From an uncultured Prevotella sp. (GTDB taxonomy: Bacteria; Bacteroidota; Bacteroidia; Bacteroidales; Bacteroidaceae), in the NCBI GenBank assembly GCA_900316295.1, contig ONCJ01000009.1, positions 1-60,766 on the forward strand: DNA of 60,766 nt. The letters run 5' to 3'. The notes below the pieces were generated by a model. That model did no database searches, was not told the origin of the DNA, and saw only the letters and a list, made by a program, of their open reading frames with translations. Of the stretch, positions 18,124 to 26,414 are shown piece by piece. How positions within the stretch are numbered: the stretch's first letter is position 1; every line of letters starts with the position of its first letter. The position numbers were made by a program, and so were the translations under genes.

Positions 18124-18596
18124 AATTTCGCCATCTTTATCGCTACAACGGCACACTCATCTCCCTTGTTTCCCAACTTGCCGCCGCTACGTTCTTTAGC
18201 TTGTTCCAGATTGTTTGTGGTGAGCAATCCGAATACTACAGGTGTCTCGCTTGTAGCATTCAGCCTTGCAATGCCGTTAGTCACACCTTCGCATATATAG
18301 TCGAAGTGTGGCGTGTCGCCTCTAATCACACATCCCAGCACAATGATAGCGTCATAGCCGCCATTGAGCGTCATCTGATGGGCACCATATATCAACTCAT
18401 AGCTTCCTGGCACCGTCTTCACATGAATGTTTTCAGGTAGTGTGCCGTGCTTCTCCAGTGTCTTTACTGCGCCGTCGAGCAGAGCTCCCGTAATCTCGGG
18501 ATTCCACTCAGACACTACAATACCGAAGTTCATATTGCTCGCATCGGGCACACTATTCAGGTCGTATTCCGACAAATTATGCAATGATGTAGCCAT
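18120..18596 (-). CDS. ribH: 6,7-dimethyl-8-ribityllumazine synthase
   Basis: 158 residues, the normal RibH size. Conserved blocks: [24 protein letters not shown] (substrate and Glu), [17 protein letters not shown] (phosphate site and catalytic His in TPHFDY) and [20 protein letters not shown]. It condenses 5-amino-6-ribitylaminouracil with 3,4-dihydroxybutanone phosphate, the step before riboflavin, in a capsid-like 60-mer or pentamer. No other rib gene is near. It follows the TPR gene by 24 bases on the same strand. Confidence 0.96.
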   Translation of the reverse strand: MATSLHNLSEYDLNSVPDASNMNFGIVVSEWNPEITGALLDGAVKTLEKHGTLPENIHVKTVPGSYELIYGAHQMTLNGGYDAIIVLGCVIRGDTPHFDYICEGVTNGIARLNATSETPVVFGLLTTNNLEQAKERSGGKLGNKGDECAVVAIKMAKF

Positions 18597-18620
18597 TGTC
18601 TAATCCGTTAATTGGTCAAG

Positions 18621-19328
18621 TTATTCAGCAGTTCTTTCGATGTACTTGTCAATATCCTGACGGATGGGCGAGTTGATGTATTTTTCCTTGATCTGCTTAT
18701 AGATGGCATTAGCCTCAGCTTTCTTGTTCTGGCTTTCGAGTATGACGCCAGCCTTGCGCAGAGCTAATGGCGCAATGCTGTAGTTCAGTTTGTCCTCAGC
18801 CTTGCTGTCTGCCATGTCTGCTGCTTTCTTGAAGCTCTCAACGGCCTTGTCCAGTTGGTCGTTGTTGGCATATATGTCGCCCAGTGCCATCTGTGAAGCG
18901 GGAGAGATAAGCTGATCGCCTTTAGTGTCAAACTGCTCAACATATTCCAATGCTTTCTTCCAGTCAGGCTTCTCCTGATTGGCATAACACAGACCAGCAT
19001 AGAGATTAGCAAGATTGCCCGCATCCGTACCACTATAATCGCTTGCAATCTTCAGGAAACCACCAAATGTGGCACCGTCGCCCTTGAGAGCCTTGTCAAA
19101 CTGCTGAGCATTCATCAACTCTTGTCCTTTTGCCAATGCAGTACTTGCCTCGTTCTCTCTTGGTTCCAGTACATACTGCTTTACAAGCATAAATCCTACG
19201 ATAATAACAATCAGCGCTACGATAGCTGCGATAATAGGCTTCTTATATTTCAGGAAGAAAGCCTCAGACTTGTTTAGGCTCTCTACTACTTGTTCCTGAG
19301 CCTGTACCTGTTCATTTTTCTTTGCCAT
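18621..19328 (-). CDS. Tetratricopeptide-repeat membrane protein (YfgM-like layout)
   Basis: 235 residues. A charged cytoplasmic N terminus, one membrane segment at about 31-50, then TPR-like helical pairs (FLKIASDYSGTDAGNLANLYAGLCYANQ, SQMALGDIYANNDQLDKAVESFKKAAD, AEANAIYKQIKEKYINSPIRQDI). The topology matches YfgM-type periplasmic chaperone helpers, but a specific role is not shown. It has its own promoter and lies just upstream of ribH on the minus strand. Confidence 0.8.
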   Translation of the reverse strand: MAKKNEQVQAQEQVVESLNKSEAFFLKYKKPIIAAIVALIVIIVGFMLVKQYVLEPRENEASTALAKGQELMNAQQFDKALKGDGATFGGFLKIASDYSGTDAGNLANLYAGLCYANQEKPDWKKALEYVEQFDTKGDQLISPASQMALGDIYANNDQLDKAVESFKKAADMADSKAEDKLNYSIAPLALRKAGVILESQNKKAEANAIYKQIKEKYINSPIRQDIDKYIERTAE

Positions 19329-19365
19329 TTATTTGTCTTTTTATTTGTTTTCTGCAAAATCGATG

Positions 19366-19373
19366 CAAAATTA
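19366..19373 (-). promoter_or_regulatory. Promoter -7 element of the TPR-ribH operon
   Basis: On the minus strand TAATTTTG (19373-19366), 38 bases before the TPR start. Confidence 0.5.
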
Positions 19374-19466
19374 CGGAATAAATCTAATATAGTGAAATTT
19401 ATATCCAACATTTTTTCTTGCTGACAGAAAAGTTATGTGGTAATAGCCTGTTTTCTGTACTTTTAC

Positions 19467-20897
19467 CTATCCATGTGAAACCCGCATTTTTTTCTTGCCA
19501 ATTCTCACTGGTATCGATAGCTGTAGCTCGGTAAGGTCAGCACGAAGGAGGTGGGCCTTAACCTGAATACCAAGAGAGATGCCATGTAGACGTGGTATGG
19601 TGTAGTGTATTCCAATTCGTTCGTAGTAAGGCTTCTCTGTGCTGCTTTCTGATCGGAAGCCTACATGCCGATAGAGATAGTAGCCAAGACCGAACCGTGC
19701 TGACAAACGATGATAGTATACCTGATGCTGTATGGCTAAGGCTACGCTCCACGGGTTGTGACTGACGTTGTGGCCATCAGCTTCATCCATCTTACGTACG
19801 TGGTCAGTATAGGTGACATAAAACAGGTCCACTCCCAGTCCGGTAGCTCGGGTGCGACCGTAACGCCTGAGCAATGCAGCCTGCATGGAATACGTGGCGT
19901 ATAGACGGAAATGGCTGGTACGATATTCGGGATCGCCTGGTGGGGTGGAGAACTGGGTACGCTGCCATTCCTCCTCAAGGGTCTTACCTCCGAAACCAAG
20001 TGTGAACGAAAGGATCATAGGGGAAGTCTGCTCCAGACTTTCTGCAATCTTAGGACTATCGGTGGAAGAGTTGTGCCCGTTCCCTGTAAGAGAGTTCTTC
20101 TTGTTGTTCTCGTCAGCACTTGATGGCGTATATGCCACTCCCAGAAATGGTCCAAGATAGTTAGCACCTTTGTTAGGACGATTAAGGGCTCCGTTGCTAA
20201 GATGGCTGAAGTCTATTCCTCCTCTTAGCGTCCATTCCTGGCTGAGACGATATGTGGTAAGGAGTCCACCTGTGAAGAATATACAGACATGCGAGCCTAT
20301 CAGCTCATTGTCAATCTGTGATGTGGTGTTATATTTACGATGGCTATAGCCTATACCTGCACCGAGATATGTAGAAAACTGCCATTTGCCACTTGTTATC
20401 CATGGTCGCTCGTATGATCCATATAGGCTTATGTTGTTACCCATCTGTGTGTCATAGTCTACGGGCTCGAGTTTTCCCCAGTCGGGATCTTTGTCACGAT
20501 GCATATATACATCATGGTTGAGACTTAGGCGTACGCCAAAAGACAGTCGTGGATAATTGTTTTTATAGGTATTGCTATTCGCTTTCGGATACGATCTGTA
20601 GGACGACGACTGTTCTACCTCCTCAATGGTGGAGTAATCTTTGGGTGCTAAATGTAATGCTGCAACAAAAGAGTGCGTTAGGTTGGATTTCAGCCATTTA
20701 CGTGAAAACTTGTCTGTAGCAAGAATGGTGCCAGGTGAGTATGTGAATGAAATTGACGGTTGATTATTGATTGGCTTTTGGTAATGAGGTGTGATTGGTG
20801 CTTGTTGATATTCTTGCTGGGTCTGTATAGAGTCATCACTCCTCGCGTAAAGTGCGGGGAGTGATGACAATATAAGTATGGTCAGCAGGGTGCGCAT
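19467..20897 (-). CDS. PagL-like acyloxyacyl hydrolase family outer-membrane protein
   Basis: 476 residues with a signal peptide (MRTLLTILILSSLPALYA) and many amphipathic strands of an outer-membrane barrel. Residues 228-254 carry the PagL motif IDFSHLSNGALNRPNKG with His232 and Ser234 at the positions of the PagL catalytic pair. The third catalytic residue, Glu at +14 from the His in PagL, is Asn246 here. PagL removes an acyl chain from lipid A; whether this homologue is active is open. A long insertion rich in N/K/S (about 259-290) separates the motif from a second set of strands ending in SIPVRIGKK. It starts 13 bases after pheS on the same strand. Confidence 0.75.
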   Translation of the reverse strand: MRTLLTILILSSLPALYARSDDSIQTQQEYQQAPITPHYQKPINNQPSISFTYSPGTILATDKFSRKWLKSNLTHSFVAALHLAPKDYSTIEEVEQSSSYRSYPKANSNTYKNNYPRLSFGVRLSLNHDVYMHRDKDPDWGKLEPVDYDTQMGNNISLYGSYERPWITSGKWQFSTYLGAGIGYSHRKYNTTSQIDNELIGSHVCIFFTGGLLTTYRLSQEWTLRGGIDFSHLSNGALNRPNKGANYLGPFLGVAYTPSSADENNKKNSLTGNGHNSSTDSPKIAESLEQTSPMILSFTLGFGGKTLEEEWQRTQFSTPPGDPEYRTSHFRLYATYSMQAALLRRYGRTRATGLGVDLFYVTYTDHVRKMDEADGHNVSHNPWSVALAIQHQVYYHRLSARFGLGYYLYRHVGFRSESSTEKPYYERIGIHYTIPRLHGISLGIQVKAHLLRADLTELQLSIPVRIGKKKMRVSHG

Positions 20898-20910
20898 ACC
20901 GTAGCTCCTG

Positions 20911-21948
20911 TTATCTTGCTGCTTCGAATTCTTGTAAGAAACGAGTATCGTTCTCAGAGAACATACGGAGGTCAGACACTCGATACTTCAGGTTGGTAAT
21001 GCGCTCTACACCCATACCAAAGGCATATCCACTGTATATGGTACTGTCGATTCCGCATGCTTCAAGTACATTAGGATCAACCATTCCACAACCGAGGATT
21101 TCTACCCATCCAGTATGTTTGCAGAACCCACATCCCTTGCCTCCGCAGATATGGCATGAAATGTCCATCTCTGCACTTGGCTCTGTGAATGGAAAGTAGC
21201 TTGGGCGTAGACGAATCTTTGTATCGGCGCCAAACATCTCACGAGCAAAAGTCAGGAGGACTTGCTTCAAGTCTGTGAAAGAAACATTTTTGTCGATATA
21301 TAATCCCTCTACCTGATGGAAGAAGCAGTGTGCACGTGCTGAGATTGCCTCGTTACGATAGACACGTCCTGGACACAGAATGCGAATGGGCGGCTCGTGG
21401 GTCTCCATGTAGTGAGCCTGATCGCCAGATGTGTGTGATCGCAGAATGACATTCTTGATGACATTCTGTTGATTCTGCTCGATGAAGAACGTGTCTTGCA
21501 TATCGCGAGCAGGGTGATCAGCGGCAAAATTGAGCTTGGTAAACACGTGCAGGTCATCATCAATCTCAGGACCGTCTGCAAGCACAAAGCCCATACGCTT
21601 GAAGATGTCGATAATCTCATTGCGTACTATGGTTAGCGGATGGCGTGTTCCAAGTGTTACGGGATATGCTGTACGTGTCAGGTCAATGTCATTGTTAGTG
21701 GCTTCGGCGGTATCAAACTGCTCTTTGAGTTCGTTGATACGTTGTTGTGCCTTCTGCTTCAGTTCGTTTATCTTGATACCGACAGCCTTCTTCTGGTCGG
21801 CGGCAACATTACGGAAGTCAGCCATCAGTGCGTTGACCTCGCCCTTTTTACTTAGGTATTTTAGCCTAAGCTGTTCAATCTCTTCTGCGTTTTGGGCTGA
21901 GAGAGACTCAATCTCTCTCAGCATTTGTTCTATTTTCTCTAATAGCAT
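20911..21948 (-). CDS. pheS: Phenylalanine--tRNA ligase alpha subunit
   Basis: 345 residues, the normal PheS length. An N-terminal coiled coil (1-90), then the class II core: HPLTIVRNEIIDIFKRMGF, motif 2 region LRSHTSGDQAHYMETHEPPIRILCPGRVYRNEAI, and motif 3 YAFGMGVERITNLKYRVSDLRMF. With PheT it charges tRNA-Phe. pheT is not in the window, so the two subunits are encoded apart. Located 19 bases after nhaD and 13 before the PagL-like gene on the same strand. Confidence 0.97.
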   Translation of the reverse strand: MLLEKIEQMLREIESLSAQNAEEIEQLRLKYLSKKGEVNALMADFRNVAADQKKAVGIKINELKQKAQQRINELKEQFDTAEATNNDIDLTRTAYPVTLGTRHPLTIVRNEIIDIFKRMGFVLADGPEIDDDLHVFTKLNFAADHPARDMQDTFFIEQNQQNVIKNVILRSHTSGDQAHYMETHEPPIRILCPGRVYRNEAISARAHCFFHQVEGLYIDKNVSFTDLKQVLLTFAREMFGADTKIRLRPSYFPFTEPSAEMDISCHICGGKGCGFCKHTGWVEILGCGMVDPNVLEACGIDSTIYSGYAFGMGVERITNLKYRVSDLRMFSENDTRFLQEFEAAR

Positions 21949-21967
21949 TTTCTTATGAAAAGTGTGT

Positions 21968-23281
21968 TTAGACGAAGATGAAAGTACGGAGTAGCCAGTA
22001 GCAAACTATACCAGAGATATAACCTACAAAAGCAATCCATGTGACGTTTTTCATGTACCATCCGAAGGTGATCTTCTCGAGGCCCATAACCACGACACCA
22101 GCGGCAGAGCCGATGATGAGCATAGAACCACCGACACCAGCACAGTAAGCAAGGAGCTGCCAGAAGACACCATCTACACCGAAGTCAGTACCAGGAGCTC
22201 CCATTACATACATCTTCATCGCACCAGCTACAAGAGGTACGTTGTCGACGATGCTTGAGAGAATACCTATAGCACCAGTAACAAGATAGTGGTTGCCAAT
22301 TTCCTGATCGAGCCACTCGCCGAGAGCTCTGAGGACACCTACTTCAGACAATACTGCTACAGCCATAAGAATACCGAGGAAGAACAGAATAGTGGACATG
22401 TCAATGCGTGACAACAAGTTGCTGACGCGCTTTGCCATAGGGTCGTGTTCCTCTTTGCGACGATATATCAGTTCGGTAACGGTCCAAAGGATAGCCAGCA
22501 CGAGCAAAATTCCCATGAATGGAGGTAGCTCTGTGAGCGAATGGAATACTGGTACGGAGCAGAGACCGCCTACACCAAGACAGAATATCATCTTACGTTC
22601 CATCTGGGTTATATAGCTGATTTCTGCCTCATGCTTATCCTCAGGTACTACCAGTTTACCCTTAAGATGAATCTGCAGAACTGCCGCAGGCACGATAAAT
22701 GCTATGAACGAAGGTATTATTATCTCGGTGATTACGCCTGCTGCAGTAATCATCTTACCGTTCCAAAGCATGATAGTTGTAACGTCACCGATAGGTGAGA
22801 ACGCTCCACCGGCATTAGCTGCGATGATGACCAGTGATGCAAACCATATACGGTCTTTCTTGTCGGCAACGAGTTTGCGCAAAATCATTATCATTACGAT
22901 ACTCGTGGTAAGGTTGTCAAGAACTGCTGAAAGGATGGCTGTCATGAAGGCAATCTTCCAGAGCAGAGCTCGTTTAGTCTTAGATTTCAAAGCACCTCTT
23001 ACCCAGTTGAAGCCACCATGTTGGTCGACAATCTCCACAATCGTCATGGCTCCCATCAGGAAGAACAGCGTAGTTCCAGCCTCGCCAAGGTTTTTCTCAA
23101 TGGCTTCGCCCAGCTCAATATGAAAGACTTCGGGCAGACCTAAAACTGTAAACAGAGTCCAGCATACCACACACATCAGCAGTGCTATCGCTGCCTTGTT
23201 AATCTTTGTTACACTCTCAATGGCAATAAAGAAATAGCCGATGACGAATGCGACAACAATAGGAATTGTTAAACTTGTCAT
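21968..23281 (-). CDS. nhaD: NhaD-type Na+/H+ antiporter
   Basis: 437 residues from ATG 23281. About 12 membrane segments, with family stretches GEAGTTLFFLMGAMTIVEIVDQHGGF, LSAVLDNLTTSIVMI and SSIVDNVPLVAGAMKMY, the two DN motifs in membrane breaks typical of the ion transporter superfamily. It exports Na+ in exchange for H+. The frame is open for 97 more codons upstream but that part crosses the promoter and has no protein-like character, so I start at MTSLTIPIVVAF. It heads a run with pheS and the PagL-like gene. Confidence 0.92.
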   Translation of the reverse strand: MTSLTIPIVVAFVIGYFFIAIESVTKINKAAIALLMCVVCWTLFTVLGLPEVFHIELGEAIEKNLGEAGTTLFFLMGAMTIVEIVDQHGGFNWVRGALKSKTKRALLWKIAFMTAILSAVLDNLTTSIVMIMILRKLVADKKDRIWFASLVIIAANAGGAFSPIGDVTTIMLWNGKMITAAGVITEIIIPSFIAFIVPAAVLQIHLKGKLVVPEDKHEAEISYITQMERKMIFCLGVGGLCSVPVFHSLTELPPFMGILLVLAILWTVTELIYRRKEEHDPMAKRVSNLLSRIDMSTILFFLGILMAVAVLSEVGVLRALGEWLDQEIGNHYLVTGAIGILSSIVDNVPLVAGAMKMYVMGAPGTDFGVDGVFWQLLAYCAGVGGSMLIIGSAAGVVVMGLEKITFGWYMKNVTWIAFVGYISGIVCYWLLRTFIFV

Positions 23282-23326
23282 TTGAATTTTTTTTGAATAA
23301 AATTTTAATAATGTTGATTTTGCGTG

Positions 23327-23334
23327 CAAAGGTA
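23327..23334 (-). promoter_or_regulatory. Promoter -7 element of nhaD
   Basis: TACCTTTG on the minus strand (23334-23327), 46 bases before the chosen nhaD start. This also argues against the longer upstream frame. Confidence 0.6.
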
Positions 23335-23376
23335 ATATTTTTTCTTGCAGAAAGCGCAGAAAGCAAAAAAAAAATG

Positions 23377-23384
23377 TATCTTTG
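23377..23384 (+). promoter_or_regulatory. Promoter -7 element of the glycosidase operon
   Basis: TATCTTTG, 42 bases before the GH31 start and divergent from the nhaD promoter 43 bases away. Confidence 0.6.
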
Positions 23385-23425
23385 TGCCCAAATAGACTAA
23401 AACTAAACAAAAAAATAACTAACCA

Positions 23426-26374
23426 ATGAAAAACATTAGAACAATTTTGAGCGTCATGATGTTGATGGTATCGGCTTGTGTGTGGGCTGACGACTATGCT
23501 GTCAATAATGATGAAGTTACAATTACAGTGAAGAATGTGGCCGCAGACGGAGTGAAGAATATCCGACTGCAAGTTATAAATGACAACATTGTCAGGGTAA
23601 GGGCTACACCCGAAAACGTATTTCCTGAGAAGACGAGCCTAATAGTTGTACCTGAAGCCTTCAAATGCAAGAAGGAATCTCCAAAAGTGAGTCAGAACGG
23701 TAATGAGGTAACTGTTGCGGCGAAAAACGTCAGCGTAGTAGTCGATGTGAATACCGGACGAATTGTTTTCAAAGACAAAAACGGAAATGTGATCTTGAAG
23801 GAAGTTGCGCAGGGTGGAAAGACCTTCAAGCCATTCCAGGTACCAGAGAAGGAAATAGGAGTAGGTACACTCACCGACAGTCAGCGCAATGGCTGGACAT
23901 GGAGGGCGCTCTTCGACAGCCCTGAGGATGAGGCATTCTACGGACTGGGACAGCATCAAGCTGAGGAGCTGAACATGAAAGGTAAGAACGAGGACCTGTT
24001 CCAATATAATACTAAGGTGAGCATTCCGTTCGTGATAAGCAATAAGAACTATGGCATACTATGGGATAGCTATAGTTATTGTAGATGGGGTAACCCCAAT
24101 GACTATCAGCAGCTGAACAAAGCCTTTACACTATATGATGAAAAAGGTAAAAAAGGTGGACTTACGGGTACATATATAGATAAGGATGGCAAAACACTCG
24201 TCAGACAGGAAGATTCGATATACTATGAATATGCCATTCCTGAGGTTAACCCGCTGCATTGTGAGGACTTGGGCGTAGACGCTCTGCCAAAGGGCTTCAA
24301 TATGGATGGAACAAAGGTCGTGTATAGCGGCTATCTGGAGGCACCAGTGACATGCAACTATCACTTTATACTGTATTATGCCGGATATATGAAGGTCTAT
24401 ATCGACAACAAGGAGGTGGTAACAGAGCGTTGGCGTACTGCATGGAACCCAAATTCATGGAAGTTTACCTGTCAGTTGGAAAAGGGAAAGAAGACGCCAA
24501 TACGCATAGAATGGCTTCCTGACGGAGGCGTGAGCTATTGTGGACTACGTGCGGCAGTACCACAGACCGATGAGGAGCAGGGACGACTGAGCATCTGGAC
24601 AGAGATGGCACGTGATATGGACTACTACTTCATCGCAGGTGACGATTTGGATGAGGTGATCAGTGGATATCGTACTCTGACAGGCAAGGCTTCTCTCTAT
24701 CCTAAATGGGCTCTGGGATTCTGGCAGAGCCGTGAGCGATACAAGTCTCAGCAGGAGATAGAAGAGACGCTGGCTGAGTTCCGTAAGAGACATATCCCTG
24801 TAGACAATATTGTGCAAGACTGGAACTACTGGCCACTGCCTGACTGGGGTAGCCATAAATTTGAGACTAGCCGTTATCCCGATCCGCAGGCTATGCTCGA
24901 CAATGTGCATAAGATGCACGGCAGATTTATGATTTCAGTATGGCCGAAGTTCTACGACACCGTGGATAATTATAAGGAATTGGATGCCAAGGGTTGGATC
25001 TACAAACAGGCCATCAAGGACGACATCCATGACTGGTTGGGATATACCGGTTCGTTCTATGATGCATACGATGCTGACGCGAGGAAGATGTTCTGGCGAC
25101 AGATGGACGAAAATCTTTATACCAAGTACCATCAAGGAATCGACGCATGGTGGATGGATGCCAGTGAGCCAAACGTGCGAGACTGTACGCCTATGTGGTA
25201 TCGCAAGGCGCTCTCGGGTCCAACGGCACTCGGCTCCTCTACAGAGTATTTCAATGCCTACTCTATAGTCAATGCCGATGCTATATATAATGGTCAGCGT
25301 AGTGTGAACCCCAATCAGAGGGTGTTCTTACTCACACGAAGTGGTTTTGCTGGCGAGCAGCGATACAGCACAGCCACATGGAGTGGCGATATCGGTACCC
25401 GATGGGAGGATATGCGCTCGCAGATGACAGCCGGACTCAACTATTCTATGGCAGGACTGCCTTTCTGGGGCATGGATCAGGGTGGATTCTCTGTAGAGAA
25501 ACGTTATGTGGCTGCACAGGAAGAATATGACAAGACTGGTGTGGAGAATGCTGACCTAAAAGAGTGGCGTGAGCTGCAGGCTCGTTGGAACCAGTTTGGT
25601 TGTTTTATCCCGTTGTATAGGGCTCATGGACAATGGCCGTTGCGTGAGGTGTGGAACATAGCTCCAGAAAATCATCCATGCTATAAGACAATAGTATGGT
25701 ACGATAAGCTGAGATACCGAATGATGCCATATATGTATTCGTTGGCAGGATGGACTCACTTCAAGGACTATACCATCATGCGTGGTCTGGTGATGGACTT
25801 CAATGGTGATGAGAATGTGTACGATGTGAAAGACCAGTGGATGTTCGGTCCGGCTATGATGGCATGTCCTGTTGGATACTATCAGAGATACACACGTGAT
25901 GTATATCTGCCCAAACAGTGTGGCTGGTACGACCTGTATACTGGTGCTTTCTACAAGGGCGGACGTACCATCGTGGCTGATGCTCCATACGATCGCATAC
26001 CAGTGTTCGTACGTGAGGGTGCCATTATTCCGTTCGGCCCAGCTATGGAGTGGAGCGACGAGAAGCCCGCAGAGCTTATCAACCTGTACGTCTATGCAGG
26101 CAAAGACGGCGAGTTTACCTTGTATGAGGATGAGGGTACCAACTATAACTATGAGAAGGGAAAGTATGCTACCATCGTAATCAAGTACGACGACCATCTG
26201 AAGACCGTCACTTTCTGCGAGCGTAAGGGCTCGTTCGATGGGATGTTACAACAGCGCCGCTTTAATGTGGTATATGTGAAACCAGGAAAGAAGCACGTGG
26301 CTCTGAACCTCGACAACCCCAAGGGCAAACTAGTGAAATACATTGGTAAGGAAGTCAATGTGAAGCTGAAGTAA
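23426..26374 (+). CDS. GH31 alpha-glycosidase with inserted PA14 domain, probable alpha-xylosidase
   Basis: 982 residues with a signal peptide (VMMLMVSACVWA). The N-terminal GH31 beta-sandwich is interrupted at about 240-385 by a PA14-type domain (YSGYLEAPVTCNYHFILYYA, MKVYIDNKEVV, IRIEWLPDGG). The (beta/alpha)8 barrel carries the nucleophile Asp578 in WWMDASEP and the acid/base Asp655 in WSGDIGTRW. A PA14 insert with a WWMDASEP-type site is the arrangement of xyloglucan-active alpha-xylosidases such as the Cellvibrio and Bacteroides enzymes. Substrate is inferred; other alpha-linked sugars are possible. First gene of a three-glycosidase operon, with no SusC/SusD pair nearby. Confidence 0.88.
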   Translation: MKNIRTILSVMMLMVSACVWADDYAVNNDEVTITVKNVAADGVKNIRLQVINDNIVRVRATPENVFPEKTSLIVVPEAFKCKKESPKVSQNGNEVTVAAKNVSVVVDVNTGRIVFKDKNGNVILKEVAQGGKTFKPFQVPEKEIGVGTLTDSQRNGWTWRALFDSPEDEAFYGLGQHQAEELNMKGKNEDLFQYNTKVSIPFVISNKNYGILWDSYSYCRWGNPNDYQQLNKAFTLYDEKGKKGGLTGTYIDKDGKTLVRQEDSIYYEYAIPEVNPLHCEDLGVDALPKGFNMDGTKVVYSGYLEAPVTCNYHFILYYAGYMKVYIDNKEVVTERWRTAWNPNSWKFTCQLEKGKKTPIRIEWLPDGGVSYCGLRAAVPQTDEEQGRLSIWTEMARDMDYYFIAGDDLDEVISGYRTLTGKASLYPKWALGFWQSRERYKSQQEIEETLAEFRKRHIPVDNIVQDWNYWPLPDWGSHKFETSRYPDPQAMLDNVHKMHGRFMISVWPKFYDTVDNYKELDAKGWIYKQAIKDDIHDWLGYTGSFYDAYDADARKMFWRQMDENLYTKYHQGIDAWWMDASEPNVRDCTPMWYRKALSGPTALGSSTEYFNAYSIVNADAIYNGQRSVNPNQRVFLLTRSGFAGEQRYSTATWSGDIGTRWEDMRSQMTAGLNYSMAGLPFWGMDQGGFSVEKRYVAAQEEYDKTGVENADLKEWRELQARWNQFGCFIPLYRAHGQWPLREVWNIAPENHPCYKTIVWYDKLRYRMMPYMYSLAGWTHFKDYTIMRGLVMDFNGDENVYDVKDQWMFGPAMMACPVGYYQRYTRDVYLPKQCGWYDLYTGAFYKGGRTIVADAPYDRIPVFVREGAIIPFGPAMEWSDEKPAELINLYVYAGKDGEFTLYEDEGTNYNYEKGKYATIVIKYDDHLKTVTFCERKGSFDGMLQQRRFNVVYVKPGKKHVALNLDNPKGKLVKYIGKEVNVKLK

Positions 26375-26414
26375 GTATTTCCTATAGTCTTCTAAAAAGT
26401 TTATCAAACTGACT

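Noticed and set aside
23282-23572. N-terminal extension of NhaD
   Set aside because: The extra 97 codons run through both divergent promoters and the start of the GH31 gene.
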